A DNA stretch of 64,000 bases. Source: Rhizophagus irregularis. Taxonomy: Eukaryota > Glomeromycota > Glomeromycetes > Glomerales > Glomeraceae. Shown piece by piece: positions 22,601 to 34,829 of the stretch (its first letter is position 1; every line of letters starts with the position of its first letter). The translations under genes were made by a program, and so were the position numbers. The stretch is taken from NCBI RefSeq assembly GCF_026210795.1, contig NC_089442.1:2542001-2606000 (forward strand). Reading direction: 5' to 3'. Below the pieces are notes generated by a model. That model was not told the DNA's origin, did no database searches, and worked only from the letters and a program-made list of their open reading frames with translations.

Positions 22601-23264
22601 TACATTTGCAAATACAAAAGTAATAAATACCAGGAAAAGTTCCTTAAATAATATATCGAAATAAAATAATGAAGTGAATATCTATTTTTAATTAAAAAAA
22701 AAAATATTCACGTGGAATTCAAATACTAACTGCGTCGCGGGTAAAAAACCTTTTCATTTCTAATAAAAAGTTTTAATTAATAATAATTATAGCAAATAAT
22801 TAGTTAATTAAGTTTAAATTACCCTTAATCGAAAAAGTAAGCTCATGGGGAGTAACTATAATCACTAACTATGAATTAAATAAACTTTACTTTAGTAAAT
22901 TTCCAAAAAGACGCGTCAACATTCATTACCTTTGCCAATAAAATTTCACTAAAGTTATTTGTTGTGTTATCTGTGTTATCAGATATTTTGGTAAGTTCAT
23001 CACAGAGTTCTTTCAGTGTAGGTTCTGGAAAACGTTGTTCATCCTGTAAAAAAAATTAACACAGAGCTATATATTTAATCTTTTTTTTGAAAGAAAATTC
23101 GTGATAAATACCGAAATCTTTTCTATAAGAAAGAATAGCAATGGTTCGAGTTTTTCTGGTGTTGTAGAATCTGTTTCTATTATTTCCCAATATGCTTCAA
23201 TTAAAATCAGTAAAGAAATTTTGTGAGGAGTTAGCATCGAGGTTTTCGCGACGAAGGCTTCCAT
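19623..23264 (-). CDS. APC5: Anaphase-promoting complex subunit 5
   Basis: APC5 is a TPR-repeat scaffold subunit of the APC/C ubiquitin ligase, which drives the metaphase-anaphase transition and mitotic exit. The start at 23264 gives MEAFVAKTSMLTPHKISLLI, matching the animal APC5 N-terminus (TPYKIAVLVL). A central exon encodes YVLLNLVVLHAKFGHKEQAI then LAIREAIEMARENNDQECLR and FALSWLY, nearly colinear with human AALNLAALHCRFGHYQQAEL. The C-terminus has RNRCAEEFRILVMLQ (human ERNRCAMLFRQL). About 14 exons with GT-AG introns of 50-150 nt; I verified phases for the first six (23264-23112, 23043-22930, 22868-22823, 22759-22731, 22554-22338, 22262-22203), with exon 7 beginning near 22113. The stop is at 19623-19625. 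Later exon edges are approximate. It is divergent from PSA1. Confidence 0.88.
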
Positions 23265-23584
23265 AGTTTAAAAAAATTGTCGATCGGAAATAATCAGAAA
23301 ATATAAAAAATGCTTGGTTGATAATTTGTCACAACCGTGATCACTACTAAAAAAAATTCATTTTTAAATTACAATCGTACAAATGTTAATTGACACTTGT
23401 CGGTACAAAAAACGAGCACATTTATAAATTCATTTTTCCACAGCCTTTTGTAATTTCTGAAACTTTTTATTAGTTTTTTTTCTTGCTTTTATTGTTTTAA
23501 AAAAAGACAGCCTCCCGAAAAAAAACGGCGGTGATTTTTTGCTTTTAATTATAGCGATACATTTATTCATAAAACAAACAAATC
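23265..23584. promoter_or_regulatory. Shared divergent intergenic region APC5 / PSA1
   Basis: Only 320 bp separate the start codons of the two divergent genes, so both promoters must lie here. Poly(A/T) tracts are visible, such as the A/T runs around 23470-23525, but no named element is identified. Confidence 0.5.
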
Positions 23585-25122
23585 ATGAAAGCTCTCATAC
23601 TCGTTGGCGGTAAGTGAATTTATGGTTGCCCATTTATTAAACAAATCGTATTTTGATTGAATTTTTTATAATTAGGATACGGTACTCGCCTGAGGCCTCT
23701 TACTCTTACACTTCCAAAACCATTGGTGGAGTTTTGTAATAAACCAATGATATTACATCAAATAGAAGGACTTGTAAAGGTTTTATATTTAAATTTCAAT
23801 TCTCATTCATTTTTTTACATTTATTTTACATTTTTATTTTTTTCTTATAGGCTGGAGTAACAGATATTGTATTAGCCGTTAATTATCGACCCGAGATCAT
23901 GATCTCACTTCTTCAAAAATATGAAAAGGAATATAATGTAAAAATCACTTTCTCGGTAGAAACTGAGCCTTTAGGGACTGGTCGGTACATTTTAAAGCCG
24001 TATTCCTTTATACTCTTTATTTTATTAACCTAGGTATAATAAATCAAATCGTTAGCTGGTCCTCTTGCATTAGCTCGTGAAATTCTTGGAAAAGATGATT
24101 CACCCTTTTTTGTATTAAATAGCGATATTATTTGTGAATTTCCGTTTGAACAATTAAGAGATTTTCATAATGCTCATGGAAATGAGGGTACTATAGTTGT
24201 ATGTATACTGTGTGGATATTGAGAGTGGCGACCCTTTATAATATAAGTTCCAACTATTTCGTTTAATCCTCTCTTACTAATTATCAAGGTTACCAAAGTT
24301 GACGAACCTTCGAAGTATGGTGTGATTGTAAATCATCATGACTCAACGTGCATTCAACGATTTGTTGAGAAACCTGTAGAGTTTGTTAGCAATAAAATCA
24401 ATGCTGGTATCTATATTTTCAATCCTACTATATTAGATCGGATTGAGGTTTGTGTAATATTATTCTGAACCTTTATATCAGAAACTTTTAAAATTTTAAG
24501 ATAATATATTATTTTTACAGCTTAAACCTACATCTATCGAAAAGGAAATTTTTCCAAAGATGGCAGCCGACTCCCAATTGCATGCATTCGAACTTGACGG
24601 TTTTTGGATGGATGTTGGTCAACCTAAAGATTTTCTAACTGGCACTTGTTTGTATCTTTCAAACTTAGCTAACAAACAACCGAATCTCTTGGCAAAGCCT
24701 GACAGCGGATATATATATGGAGATGTACTAGTAGATCCTACTGCAAAAATAGGTAAAGATTGTAGAATTGGTCCCTATGTTACTATCGGTCCAAACGTTG
24801 TTATTGGTGATGGTGTTAGATTACAAAGATGTGTTATATTAGAAGGAGCGCGAGTAAAAGATTTTGCTTGGGTTAAAAATAGCATTGTTGGATGGCATTC
24901 AACACTTGGACGATGGGTATTGTATTACTTATTCATCTCAAGAGCGCTATTTTTACATTTATAAATAATTTCATTTTTGTCTTTTAATAGACTCGTCTGG
25001 AGGGCGTTTCAGTTTTAGGTGACGATGTTACCGTTAACGAGGAGATCTATGTTAATGGCGGTTGCATTTTACCTCACAAAAGTATCTCCACTAACATTAC
25101 GGAACCTCAAATAATAATGTAA
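23585..25122 (+). CDS. PSA1: Mannose-1-phosphate guanylyltransferase (GDP-mannose pyrophosphorylase)
   Basis: Makes GDP-mannose from mannose-1-phosphate and GTP in the cytosol, feeding N- and O-glycosylation, GPI anchors and wall mannan. Seven exons (23585-23609, 23676-23779, 23851-23980, 24056-24198, 24289-24447, 24521-24916, 24991-25122) join to 362 residues, almost the length of yeast Psa1. The N-terminal nucleotidyltransferase motif is [20 protein letters not shown], interrupted after the first glycine pair by a very early intron. [17 protein letters not shown] and [12 protein letters not shown] follow. The C-terminal left-handed beta helix shows hexapeptide repeats ([20 protein letters not shown]) and the family-typical end [10 protein letters not shown]. 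All introns are GT-AG and the frame closes exactly. The gene looks intact. Confidence 0.97.
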
Positions 25123-25779
25123 AAAAATTATCAGCAGATTTCAACTGATTGATAATTTTTTAAACAAAAACTTTGCTTTAAATGGCGTTTTTAAATTATT
25201 ATATGAAGCGATCCATTGTTGACAATATTATTGATCTCCATTTGTTTGGACTTAAAAATAATAATTATAATTATAGAATTTTTTTTTTTTTGACTTTTAA
25301 AATTTTTACTGGTAGCTTTCACTATATGATGATTTTTTCACTATTATATAATTTAACAATTGCAAACGAATGGTAAAATTTTAATAATATTTACAATATA
25401 CTGCACTACCCAATATTACTTAATGAATTTTTATTTATTTCCTACTTCATTTTTTTAAAATGAAACTACTATGATAGTTTAAACTATTTGAACTCTCTTT
25501 GGTTTAAATTGAATTTAAGCCATTAATTATAAAGCAAAACTACGTTTTTAGCTTATCAGAAGCCGTGATAAATGCGCCAGCAAAGCCTCAAACCTTTGAT
25601 TTCAAGCCTATCACTTTTGAAGCCAAACCTTATTCAGAATTAATTATCAGATCCGTGTTAGATACTTAAGATTCCGAAATAGTTTTAGGGGGATTGATAA
25701 TTATAATTTTGCATTTGCTCAGCCCATGCCCTATCTGTGATGGAAAACAAGAGAATTATGGATTACATGGCGAATGGTA
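25123..25779. other. Intergenic AT-rich DNA 3' of PSA1
   Basis: No gene is visible. It holds the PSA1 3' end and AT-rich sequence leading into a transposase relic. Confidence 0.5.
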
Positions 25780-26490
25780 TAAAAATGGAATCAAGCAATA
25801 AACTCAAGTTCGCAATCGTAGTGTAGGCCAGTCATGTGAGATAGAAACACATCGTCAGGCTCGCCTTGAATGGGCTCTTGCTCATAGAAATTGGACAAAT
25901 GAGAAAATGGAGAAGTGTGCTTTTTTCCGATGAAAGCACTTTTATACAGTTTCAACAAGGTCATCAGGAAAAGGTTTGGCATGAACCAGGAGAAATATTG
26001 AATCCTGATTGTATTGCAGTTACTGTAAGACACAGCCCTAGCAGAATATTTTGGGGTTGTGTGGACTTGGACCAATTGTTCCGTTAAAAGGTTCAGTTAC
26101 AAGTAAAACCCATGCTAAAATTATTCAAGATTATGTCATACCAACTTTGGATAAGTATTTTCCATGTGGTAATGGAATTTTCCAAGAGGATAGATAATGC
26201 TCTGCCATATCATTCAAAAGTTGCTATGGCCACCCATAAAGATGCAAAAATTGTGGTGCTTCAATGGCCAGCACAAAGCCTTGACTTAAACCCTATTTGA
26301 GAATATGTGGGCAGAAATGAAAGCAATGGTACGTTGTTGTGATCCACTACCATTTAATATTTAAATGCTTGAGAAGTATATTAAAGATGCATAGGATGAT
26401 ATTCCTTCAAAATATTTTAAAAAATTAATTGACAGCATGCTATGCAGAATTGAAGTGGTTATTACTGCAAATGGATATAATATTAATTAT
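25780..26490 (+). pseudogene. Tc1-like transposase relic
   Basis: Pieces of a DDE transposase of the Tc1/mariner superfamily are spread over three frames. RNWTNEK is followed by VLFSDESTFIQFQQGHQEKV (first catalytic D in SDEST). Next come IFWGCVD and GIFQEDNALPYHSK (second D), then LQWPAQSLDLNPIENMWAEM (third acidic residue). Several frame changes and stops separate them and the N-terminal DNA-binding part is not clear. It is a dead copy. No terminal repeats could be paired with confidence. Confidence 0.85.
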
Positions 26491-26545
26491 TAATATATAA
26501 TTTTTTTTACATATAATATTAATAACAATCAGATTAATATATTTA

Positions 26546-26849
26546 CAGTCAACTCTCTATAAATGCACCCTCTATAAATGCACACCCTCTATAAATGCAT
26601 TTTTTATCTAGTTCCAACTTGGGCCTTAATGCTAAATGCACGGTTTTTATATATGTGTATTCTGTTATTTCTGGAAATGCACCCTTTATAAAAAAAATTT
26701 TATATAGTTTACTTATAAAATTTTTGTATTACCTTAATTTTAGATTAATAGTATATAGATTTATATGTATTCTATAAATGCACACCCTCTTTAAATGCAC
26801 TCTTATACCTGGTCCCAAGGGGGGTGCATTTATATTAGAGAGTTGACTG
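26546..26849. mobile_element. 304-bp Tc1/mariner-like MITE
   Basis: The left end is CAGTCAACTCTCTATAAATG and the right end is CATTTATATTAGAGAGTTGACTG in inverse form, with TA on both sides (26544-26545 and 26850-26851). The first ten bases match the ends of the elements at 4457 and 5886 (CAGTCAACTC), but the subterminal repeat differs (CTATAAATGCACACCCTCT). It is therefore a separate family that may be moved by a related transposase. Confidence 0.8.
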
Positions 26850-26851
26850 TA

Positions 26852-27919
26852 CTTAATAATTTTTGTTATAATTGCAATTTTTTATTATCCATATTATTAT
26901 TTTTATTATATTATTTTATTATGAAATTTTTATTTAAAAATATCCATATACTTTTGATCACCTGATATATAAATGAAGTAATTGCTAGTAGTATAAGAGA
27001 AACTTTTATTGATTGGATAAAATATTGAAATTCTGATTGGCTGAAGTAATTTTATAGTTGTAATGTTGATCTTAAAGTTTTACAAGAAGTTTCAATAGGA
27101 AAAATCATCTTTTTTTCTTTTTTAAAAGATTTTAAACTTGCCTATGTAAATGGCAAAAACTTTTAGTTAAAGAAGAAATATATTTTACTAAATGTTTCAA
27201 TCTTTAAAAATTTATAAACCAATATATTGACTTTGTATAACAAGTAGGTATTACCCAGGTTTTTCATAGTAAGACTTGGTGACAACACTGGATCAGACTG
27301 AATTAGGGTTGAAAACTACATAATTTTTAATGAAACAAACAATTTTTATTAAGCTATTGGACTAGATTACTTTATATTATAATATACTTATCTTATGATG
27401 GAATGAAATGTTTTACATAATTTATTAGTAACATAAGCATATTTAATATTAAAAGTGGTACTTTAAAAGTGATATAAATAAAAAATTTTATTAAATTTAA
27501 TAGCTTTTTATTTAAATGTATAGAAAAATCTATAAAATTTTTTGAATAAAAAAAGTTCAATTCTTGTGTAACATTCAGGATCAAATCGAATTTTGCTCAT
27601 GCTATTGCTGGTTAAAAAAGTTTTTATTAAAAGTTTTATTGAAATCAAGAAAAATTTTTTTTATTATAAAAATTGGTTTTTTGCAATTACATAAAACTCC
27701 CTAAATAACTGCCCTTTTTAACTTAATATATCTTTTTCTACTTGTAAAATTACATATATTTGCATTATTTAAATTGTATTTTATATCCATCTTTAAATTG
27801 TTGTATTTTGAGGAAAACTTCATTTTTGAAACAAACTTTCTTATATATATAAAGAAAAAAAAATATTACTAAAGAGAAATGATAATGAATATTTATAATA
27901 CACAATTACACATGATAAA
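26852..27919. other. AT-rich spacer
   Basis: I see only AT-rich DNA and no supported gene or structured repeat. Confidence 0.5.
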
Positions 27920-28330
27920 CTATTGTCACCATTTTCAAAATAATGTACACAGGACCCCGAAATATACATAAAAGGGTCAGGTCAGAGTTTGCGTATAATG
28001 AGTCAAAAAATCATGTAGATCATTCCTTTTATGGATAATCCCAGCCAAAATAATATTTTCTAATTTAGATAATGGCTGAAATTATCGTAATTCTGGTCCT
28101 GAAAGAATGCATATTTTGGACCACTTCTGGATCTGACCTCTACATATATATTTCGGGGTCCTATGTATACAGTTTATTTGTAATTATATATTCAAATACC
28201 AATATTCACCCAGTTTTCATCCATTTTTTATCTATATTTTGTCAGTTTTTGTCTGGGTTTCAGTTTTCTTTTTTTTTTATTCAAATTTAACTACGTACAT
28301 TATTTTGAAAATGGCGATAATTTACTTAAT
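27920..28330. mobile_element. Fold-back MITE with GGACCCCGAAATATA arms
   Basis: The left arm is CCATTTTCAAAATAATGTAC followed by ACAGGACCCCGAAATATACA. The right arm holds the inverse of both parts (ATATTTCGGGGTCCTATGTA, then GTACATTATTTTGAAAATGG), but the two parts are separated by about 125 bp of extra AT-rich DNA. Inner inverted matches (GGTCAGGTCAGA and TCTGACC) extend the hairpin. The exact ends and target duplication are not certain. Confidence 0.5.
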
Positions 28331-28441
28331 TTATATAATCATTGTATTAAAAATTTTTTTTTTTAACTATGTGGTGATATATTCAATTATAGTTATACAA
28401 AATATTTTAATTAATGATCAGCAAGAGAAATAAAACATCTA

Positions 28442-30993
28442 CAGTGCACGTCATCTATACTTTACAATAGTCTGAAATTCATGGTAAAATTATGTGACAT
28501 TACACATAATTTTAACCAATTAAATTCTGTTTAAAAAAAGAAATTTATCGCATTTTTTATATTTCAACTTTATTTAATTCTTCTAAAATATTATCAGGAA
28601 CACGTCTGTGAGATTTATATTTTTTCACAGCATATTCTGCTAACTTTCCTCCAATTCCTTTACGGTAAATATCCATATAACACCACGTTTTTCTTGCAAA
28701 TTTTCTGATTGTAGTTAAATTAACAGAATCTAAACCTAAAGGAACTGTTTTTTGCAACCCCGCCCAAGAATAATCGCAGTTTTCACGTGTAAATTTTTTT
28801 GTGGCTCCCCAATACATCTCAATATAATTTAACTCGCAATGGAATTTGGGATAAAATACACATTTGTGACCTGCCGTTGAAATAATTTCATGTAATGCAC
28901 CTTTTTGAGCCACAAAATCTGGTTCCAAAGATATAATTCGTCTTGCACAACAATCAACTCAGTTAGGATCTTTATCTCCATTTTTACATAATTGACAATC
29001 TGCTCTCAACCCCTCCTTCCATTTTCCTCTTTCTAAAAGTATTTGTTTCATTCCCTTAGGTTTTTCGCGCAATTTTTCATCAAAATAATCATTTGAAAAA
29101 CACATATCTTGTTGATTATTGTCTCCCCAAGTTGTACTTCGCATTACCAGTTGTTTTCCACCTGGAAAATGATTCATTTTGCTCGCTACAAGTGCATCTG
29201 GCAAAAATGCAGCATGGTTTGAACTGTTATCAAATGCAAATACAGCAATACAGGTGGGAAATAAGGCCTCAAAAATCGGAATTGCTTTTGATTTTACTTG
29301 CTCTAACAAATGATTCATTGTCCAATATCCTTCTTGATTTTTGCCAGGAATTAAATAAATGCAAGCTTCTTGTGGGATATTAGGGTAATTTTCAATTGTT
29401 TGAGCATTTAATTTAAACCGTCCACATGCTTCTGTTAAAAATTCACTTACCATAATTGATCGACCATTCCCTTTTTTTCGTAATGGCAATTCACCTGTTT
29501 TTGCCCATACTTCACGCTTGCCATCATTAGAATAAAAAATGCACTCATCATATATTACCAAAATATGTTTTTTTTTTACTATTTTGAAGATTTGGCAAGA
29601 TTTTATCCATTGTTTCTCCTTCATAACTTGCCATATATGGTTCATATTTATCCATTTCTTCTAGAAATATTTTTCAGTATTTTACTACATCTTCTCTTTT
29701 GTGTCCATCAATATACTCCTTGCCTTTGTTATTGATGAAAAAAACCTAATACATTTAACCACTGTCTTATAGTAGAATCAGAAATAGTTTTTTGTTTAGT
29801 AATTCCAGTTTCAGGTAAAAGAGTTTGTTCAACAAATTCTTTGAACTTTTTTGGTGTTGTATGTCCTCCCTGACTACGAATCTAGGCTTGACATTTTGCT
29901 ACTACATCTTCATCATCAACTAATCGAATAATTTTTTGATGTTTACCTTGAAAGGTTGGTGGAAGTTGAAAATGTTGAAGCCAATATTTTGCCCAAACTC
30001 TAATACATCGTGCTTTATATAGACGACTTTCAATAAAGACCAATTCTGCAGCTTCAACACTTGCTTTTATTAATCCTTTTTCATTTTCTTTAAATTTAAT
30101 TCGTTTTAACATTTCAAATATTGCTCTTTTTTTATTATATTCAATTACTGACATTTTGTATTGATCTCTCCTTAATTCTTCCTTTAAATCTTCGATTTTA
30201 ACTTCAACTCCTTTAAAATTCCATCCATCATCTTCTGTAAGAATTTCTATTTCTTTATTTTTTGGGCTAAAAAAACTTGTTAATTTTAATGTACCCTCTG
30301 CAGCTTTAGTCTATTTTCCACTTGGTCCATAATTATCATAAAATGTAGATTTTTTAGTTGATCCAGTTAAATATGGTCTACGTGTTTTTTTTTCCAAGTG
30401 AGCATCTTTCTTCCATATTAATTCTAATTTCAAAAGCCTTTTATAATTAGCTTCTGATAACGTTAGATCTATATCTTCTTCCCATTCACTATCATTATCA
30501 TCACCCCAATCTTCTTCTAAAAAATCTTCAATTTCTCTTATTTCTTCCTTAAAATTTGTTTCATTACGATTTTCAGCAGTAAAAATACCATTGGCATTAC
30601 GAGATTTAGCTAAAGTAATGCAGCGTTTTTTTAATGAACGTGTCATTTTGTTTTAAAAAGAAAAAATTTGCAATCGATCAAAAAAAAAGAGATGCGATGT
30701 GTTTCACAACATTTTACGTGATTTACTAATTTTGGCCAGAATTACGAAATCTGAACTAATTCTGGCCAAAATTATGATTCTGAATTTCTGGCTTTACTAA
30801 TAAATTGACCTAACTTCAAAACTTTATAACTATTGACGGATTTGTTATCGGAAAAAAGTAAACCACAACAACTGTTCTTTGTGTCTCAAAGTTTCATATT
30901 TGTGGTTTAGATTTTTTATATCATTTGAATTTTAAGGGTTATAAAATTTTAAAAAAGGGTAAAATCAATGTAGAGTATAGGTGACGCGCACTG
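28442..30993 (-). mobile_element. IS630/Tc1-superfamily transposon with long-spaced DDE transposase
   Basis: The left end CAGTGCACGTCATCTATACT and the right end, read inverted as CAGTGCGCGTCACCTATACT, form matched inverted termini. TA lies on both sides (28440-28441 and 30994-30995), giving a 2552-bp element. One transposase gene fills it on the minus strand. Terminal inverted repeats and coding content agree, so the limits are well supported. Confidence 0.88.
28557..30646 (-). pseudogene. DDE transposase of the 2.55 kb element
   Basis: Starts MTRSLKKRCITLAKSRNANG at 30646 with an acidic N-terminal region and a DNA-binding-like middle (RSQGGHTTPKKFKEFVEQTL, ISDSTIRQWLNVLGFFHQ). The catalytic core follows: VIYDECIFYSNDGKREVWAK (first D), CIAVFAFDNSSNHAAF (second D), and FHCELNYIEMYWGATKKFTR (E). 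An insert of about 130 residues between the second D and the E carries Cys pairs (CQLC and CCARR), suggesting a bound zinc. The coding sequence is interrupted by a few stops and frame changes near 28957, 29650-29760, 29882 and 30310, so this copy looks inactive. I associate this kind of protein with large families in Rhizophagus and some basidiomycetes, from memory. Confidence 0.8.
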
Positions 30994-30995
30994 TA

Positions 30996-33900
30996 CTGAC
31001 TGATAATAATAATAATAAAGTTCTGAAACTTGTGAGTCAACTTATAGTTTATGAGTCAGTTCAAATAAATTATATTGAAGTTTAGTTTGTAAGCTAGCTT
31101 AAGTGAATTGGCTTATATAGAATACTACCATCAGAAGAAATAATTATTAAAACCCTTAGAGAAGTAATTAATAAAAATAGGATTTTGCTTACTTATAAGA
31201 TAGGTCACCATTAAATTTAAGGTAAAAATTTAATATTTAAAAACATTGCAATTACATAAGCGTTATGTTTAGACTATTCACATAAATAACAATTTACAAT
31301 TGTATAATTACATCATGTGTAAAAATACCAATTTTGATATTTATATATATATAATATGTTAAAAATAATTATACATTTAGTTTTTATTTTTTATTTTTTA
31401 TTTTTTCTTTTTCTTTGATATTAAAAAAAATAAAAAAAAAGTATAGTGAAAAAATATGAAAATAAAAAAAAATAAAATAAATAAAATAAAATAAACAAAA
31501 AAAAAGAAAAAAAAAAAGTTAAAAATGAATTTAGAAAATGAAAAGGAAACAAAAAAAGAAAAAAACTTACCTGTATGTGAAACTGAAATATCAAAGTATT
31601 AAGGTAGCTGAAGAAAGAACTGAAATCTAAAAGGAAATAAATTAAAATAAAGCAAAAATAAAAAAAAAACAAATATAAACAAAAAAAAAGAACTCACTTT
31701 AGAACTAAAATATGGAACTGAATGCTAAAGCACTGAAGTTGTCAAGTTGTTAAAGAAAAACTAGAATCTAAAAAAAAAGAAGAGTTAGTTAGAACAAAAA
31801 AAAATAAAAGAACAAAGAAATGAAGCAAAAAAATGAAAAAAAGACATATTTTCAAATTGAAAAGCCAAAATGCACCCTAATATGCATTACTTTCTTCATT
31901 TTCAAAAATTTCCAATTAAACAGAAATTTAGAAATTTGAAAAAACAATTTTTCAGAATCATATTACTATAATAAAACATTTATTACTTTTTATTAATAAC
32001 AACATAGAACAAACATTTAATATATTTTCACTATATTTAATATATTTATTAATTAAATTTTACAATTTTTAAACACTAAATTTTATGATCCTATTTTATT
32101 TTATAAATTTGTAAGTAAATAGAATCTAGTTAAAAAACTGGAACTTAAAAATAAAGAAGAGTTGGTTAGAACAAAAAGAATAAAAAAAATGAAGAAACAA
32201 AACAAAAAAAAGAATCAATTTTTTTTATAAAAGGTAATCAAAAAAATTTAAACATGTTGATGGTTTATTATATAGTATTATTTGATTTTTTAATCATCTT
32301 ATTTTAAAGACATTTAGAATTTTTTAATTTTTCTTTTTCTAGTATTGCAATTTGATTATTTTGATCCTTCACAATTTGTTTATAAATTAAATAAGATTTT
32401 ATAATTTAACCAAAAAACTGGAATTTAAAAAAAAATGAAATTAGAATAAAATGAAAAATTAATAGAAGAATTTTAATTATATATAAAATTCTTTGCAGAT
32501 CTTATTATAAAAGAAAATTTTATATTACATTGTTATGATTTTTTTTCTTTTTAGCTAATTAATCAATAAAATTTAAGAAAAAAGTAAGGTAAAAATTATT
32601 AGTAAAGGGTTAATTTTCTACAATAATCTTTATTATAATTTATAAATAAGCAGAATTCTATAAGAATACTTAGAGTCTTGATGATGTTACAAAAAACTGT
32701 TTGATTGGACTAGTAGTTAATACTGTACAGTATATAATAAGAAAAGATTTTTCCAATGATAAATTTCTAATATAGAGGGTAATCAAAATTATCTGGATAG
32801 TTTATTTTGCTAAAATTTTGTAAATTATAATATATTAATATAATATAAATAAGATATAATTTTGCATTTATAATTACAATAAACAAATTCCAATGCTTCA
32901 TATTTTTTGAAAATATAAAATCACCTATTGTATGAATTTTATAAATTTTACAATTTTGTGTAAACAAACTTAAAAATATTAAAAATAATATCATAATTCT
33001 ACCAATTTCAATCTGATTGACCTGTGCTTATCACTATTCGAATTATTTCAATGAAATAGATCAAAAAAGCTATAAATCATAAAATTTTAATTACAAAATC
33101 AGAAAATATCATAGGTTTTATTTAGGCTTTTAGAGTGTAATTATGTAATGAATATTAATCCTACAAATATTAAATTATTACCATTCAAATCCTTTTAGTA
33201 AGACGAATTTGATAAACCAAAAATTACAAAATTTCAATCACTAGATTTTGAAATAATATTAACATACAATTTTAAATTTTAAAATTCATAGATTTCGCAA
33301 ACTTGAAAAAATTTTATAATTTATATAGTATTACATTTGCATAATACCTGTAATTAATATACAATATTATGACATAATACTTTTTCAACATTATGTTTGC
33401 ATATTTTATTAAATTTTCTGATAAAACTATTTGAAAAGTACTATATTAAAATTGCATTAAAAAGTATTCCTTCAGAATATTATAAAAAATCTATCAATAG
33501 CATTTTATTGAATTAGAAAGTTATTTTTGCAAATGATTTTACTAAACTTTAAATTAAAATTATTTTTCAAATAAAGTATTTTTTTAATGTAATTTTATGT
33601 ATCAAATCTATTGTATTTGATTTAAAAAGATCTTTTATACACTTCATTATCATCTGATATAGTTTAATGAAATTTTTTAATTTTCTAATGCTTAATTAAG
33701 AAATGAAAAAATAGAATGGAATTTTGCATTTATTTATTTTTTTATTTTTAAAATTTTTATAATGTAGTATTAATATATCTTGGAATTCTTTGTATAATTT
33801 TTCTTTTTGTTAGTAATTCTATTCTAAATCAGAGCTATAAAGTAACAGATTTAATCTTTTATATAGTAAACCTATTAAAATAACAAAAGGTTTAAGAAGA

Positions 33901-34527
33901 ATGTTAATGACTACAATATTAATGATTTTATATTAACTCTTTAACATAAACTCAAATCTCAAATTCTCAATATATTTCAGTTTTTTCATATAATAATGTA
34001 TTTCAGATATTAATCTGACATCTGATACTTTTAAATCAATTCTTTAACATTTATAAATGTAAATAAAATATAAAGGGTAAGCAGAAGGTTTATTAAAATA
34101 AGAAAAATAATAAACTAATACAAATAATAATCCAATCAAATATGAATAAAGTATAGCAATACTTTAGTATATATGATTAGACATAAATAAAGAATTAAAC
34201 AATTATAATAATCCAATTAGATGTGAATATAACAGTATCACTACCTTGAGTATTTGATTATTAGATACAAATAAAGAATCTATTAATATCTAAATTACTT
34301 CATCATGAATTTTAAACTAAATAACCTTTAATATATTTTTACATGAAAAATAAAAGCATACATATATATAGAAAAATTTTACACTAAAAATATTTCTAAT
34401 ATTAAATATATAAAATATGGCTATATACATCTATTTGCCAAAAGTATCCAGATACTTCTAAAAAATGACCATTAAATTACATTATTTTGATATTTAATAA
34501 TCAGAATTTAATGATTTATGATTTATT
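30996..34527. repeat. Long AT-rich, repeat-like region without genes
   Basis: A-rich and T-rich low-complexity DNA fills most of it, densest at 31380-31850. A diffuse repeat recurs at about 31760, 32137 and 32413 (AACTGGAATCTAAAAA-type, with GAAGAGTTGGTTAGAAC in two copies). Near 33180 there is a decayed version of the ACCATTCGATTCGTCT sub-repeat found in the Tc1-like elements at 4457-7245. No supported gene. Confidence 0.5.
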
Positions 34528-34829
34528 GGATTTGTCTAATTAAGACGCATCTAACTACAGTATTTTCAAGTCTGTAAGTTTAATAAATCAGAAGTTATTG
34601 CTAAATGTCTAAAAACAGTAAAATGCAAATAACTTTTGATTCATCAATCCTAGAGATATGAAAATAATAAATATAATATATCTTAACAAGATAAATCTAA
34701 TGATCCATATTTTATTTTTCTGAGTTTAATAGAAAAAAAAATGTTGTAAAATTTGTATTTGCTAAATTTTTAAAGATGAAAAATGAATTACTGTATAAAC
34801 TTTACAGAAACCTTGAAAATTTGAGCGAT
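34528..34829 (+). repeat. Subterminal block shared with the window's right end
   Basis: Text such as CAGTATTTTCAAGTCTGTAA and TGTCTAAAAACAGTAAAATG is matched in reverse complement at about 63730-63990. In both places the block sits beside GATATC-rich tandem repeats. It therefore looks like one end of a repeated element family. Confidence 0.6.

Noticed and set aside
31421-31672. Phe/Tyr-rich 83-residue open frame on the minus strand
   Set aside because: It is the reverse of an A-rich low-complexity tract, with no splice-consistent extension or conserved motif.
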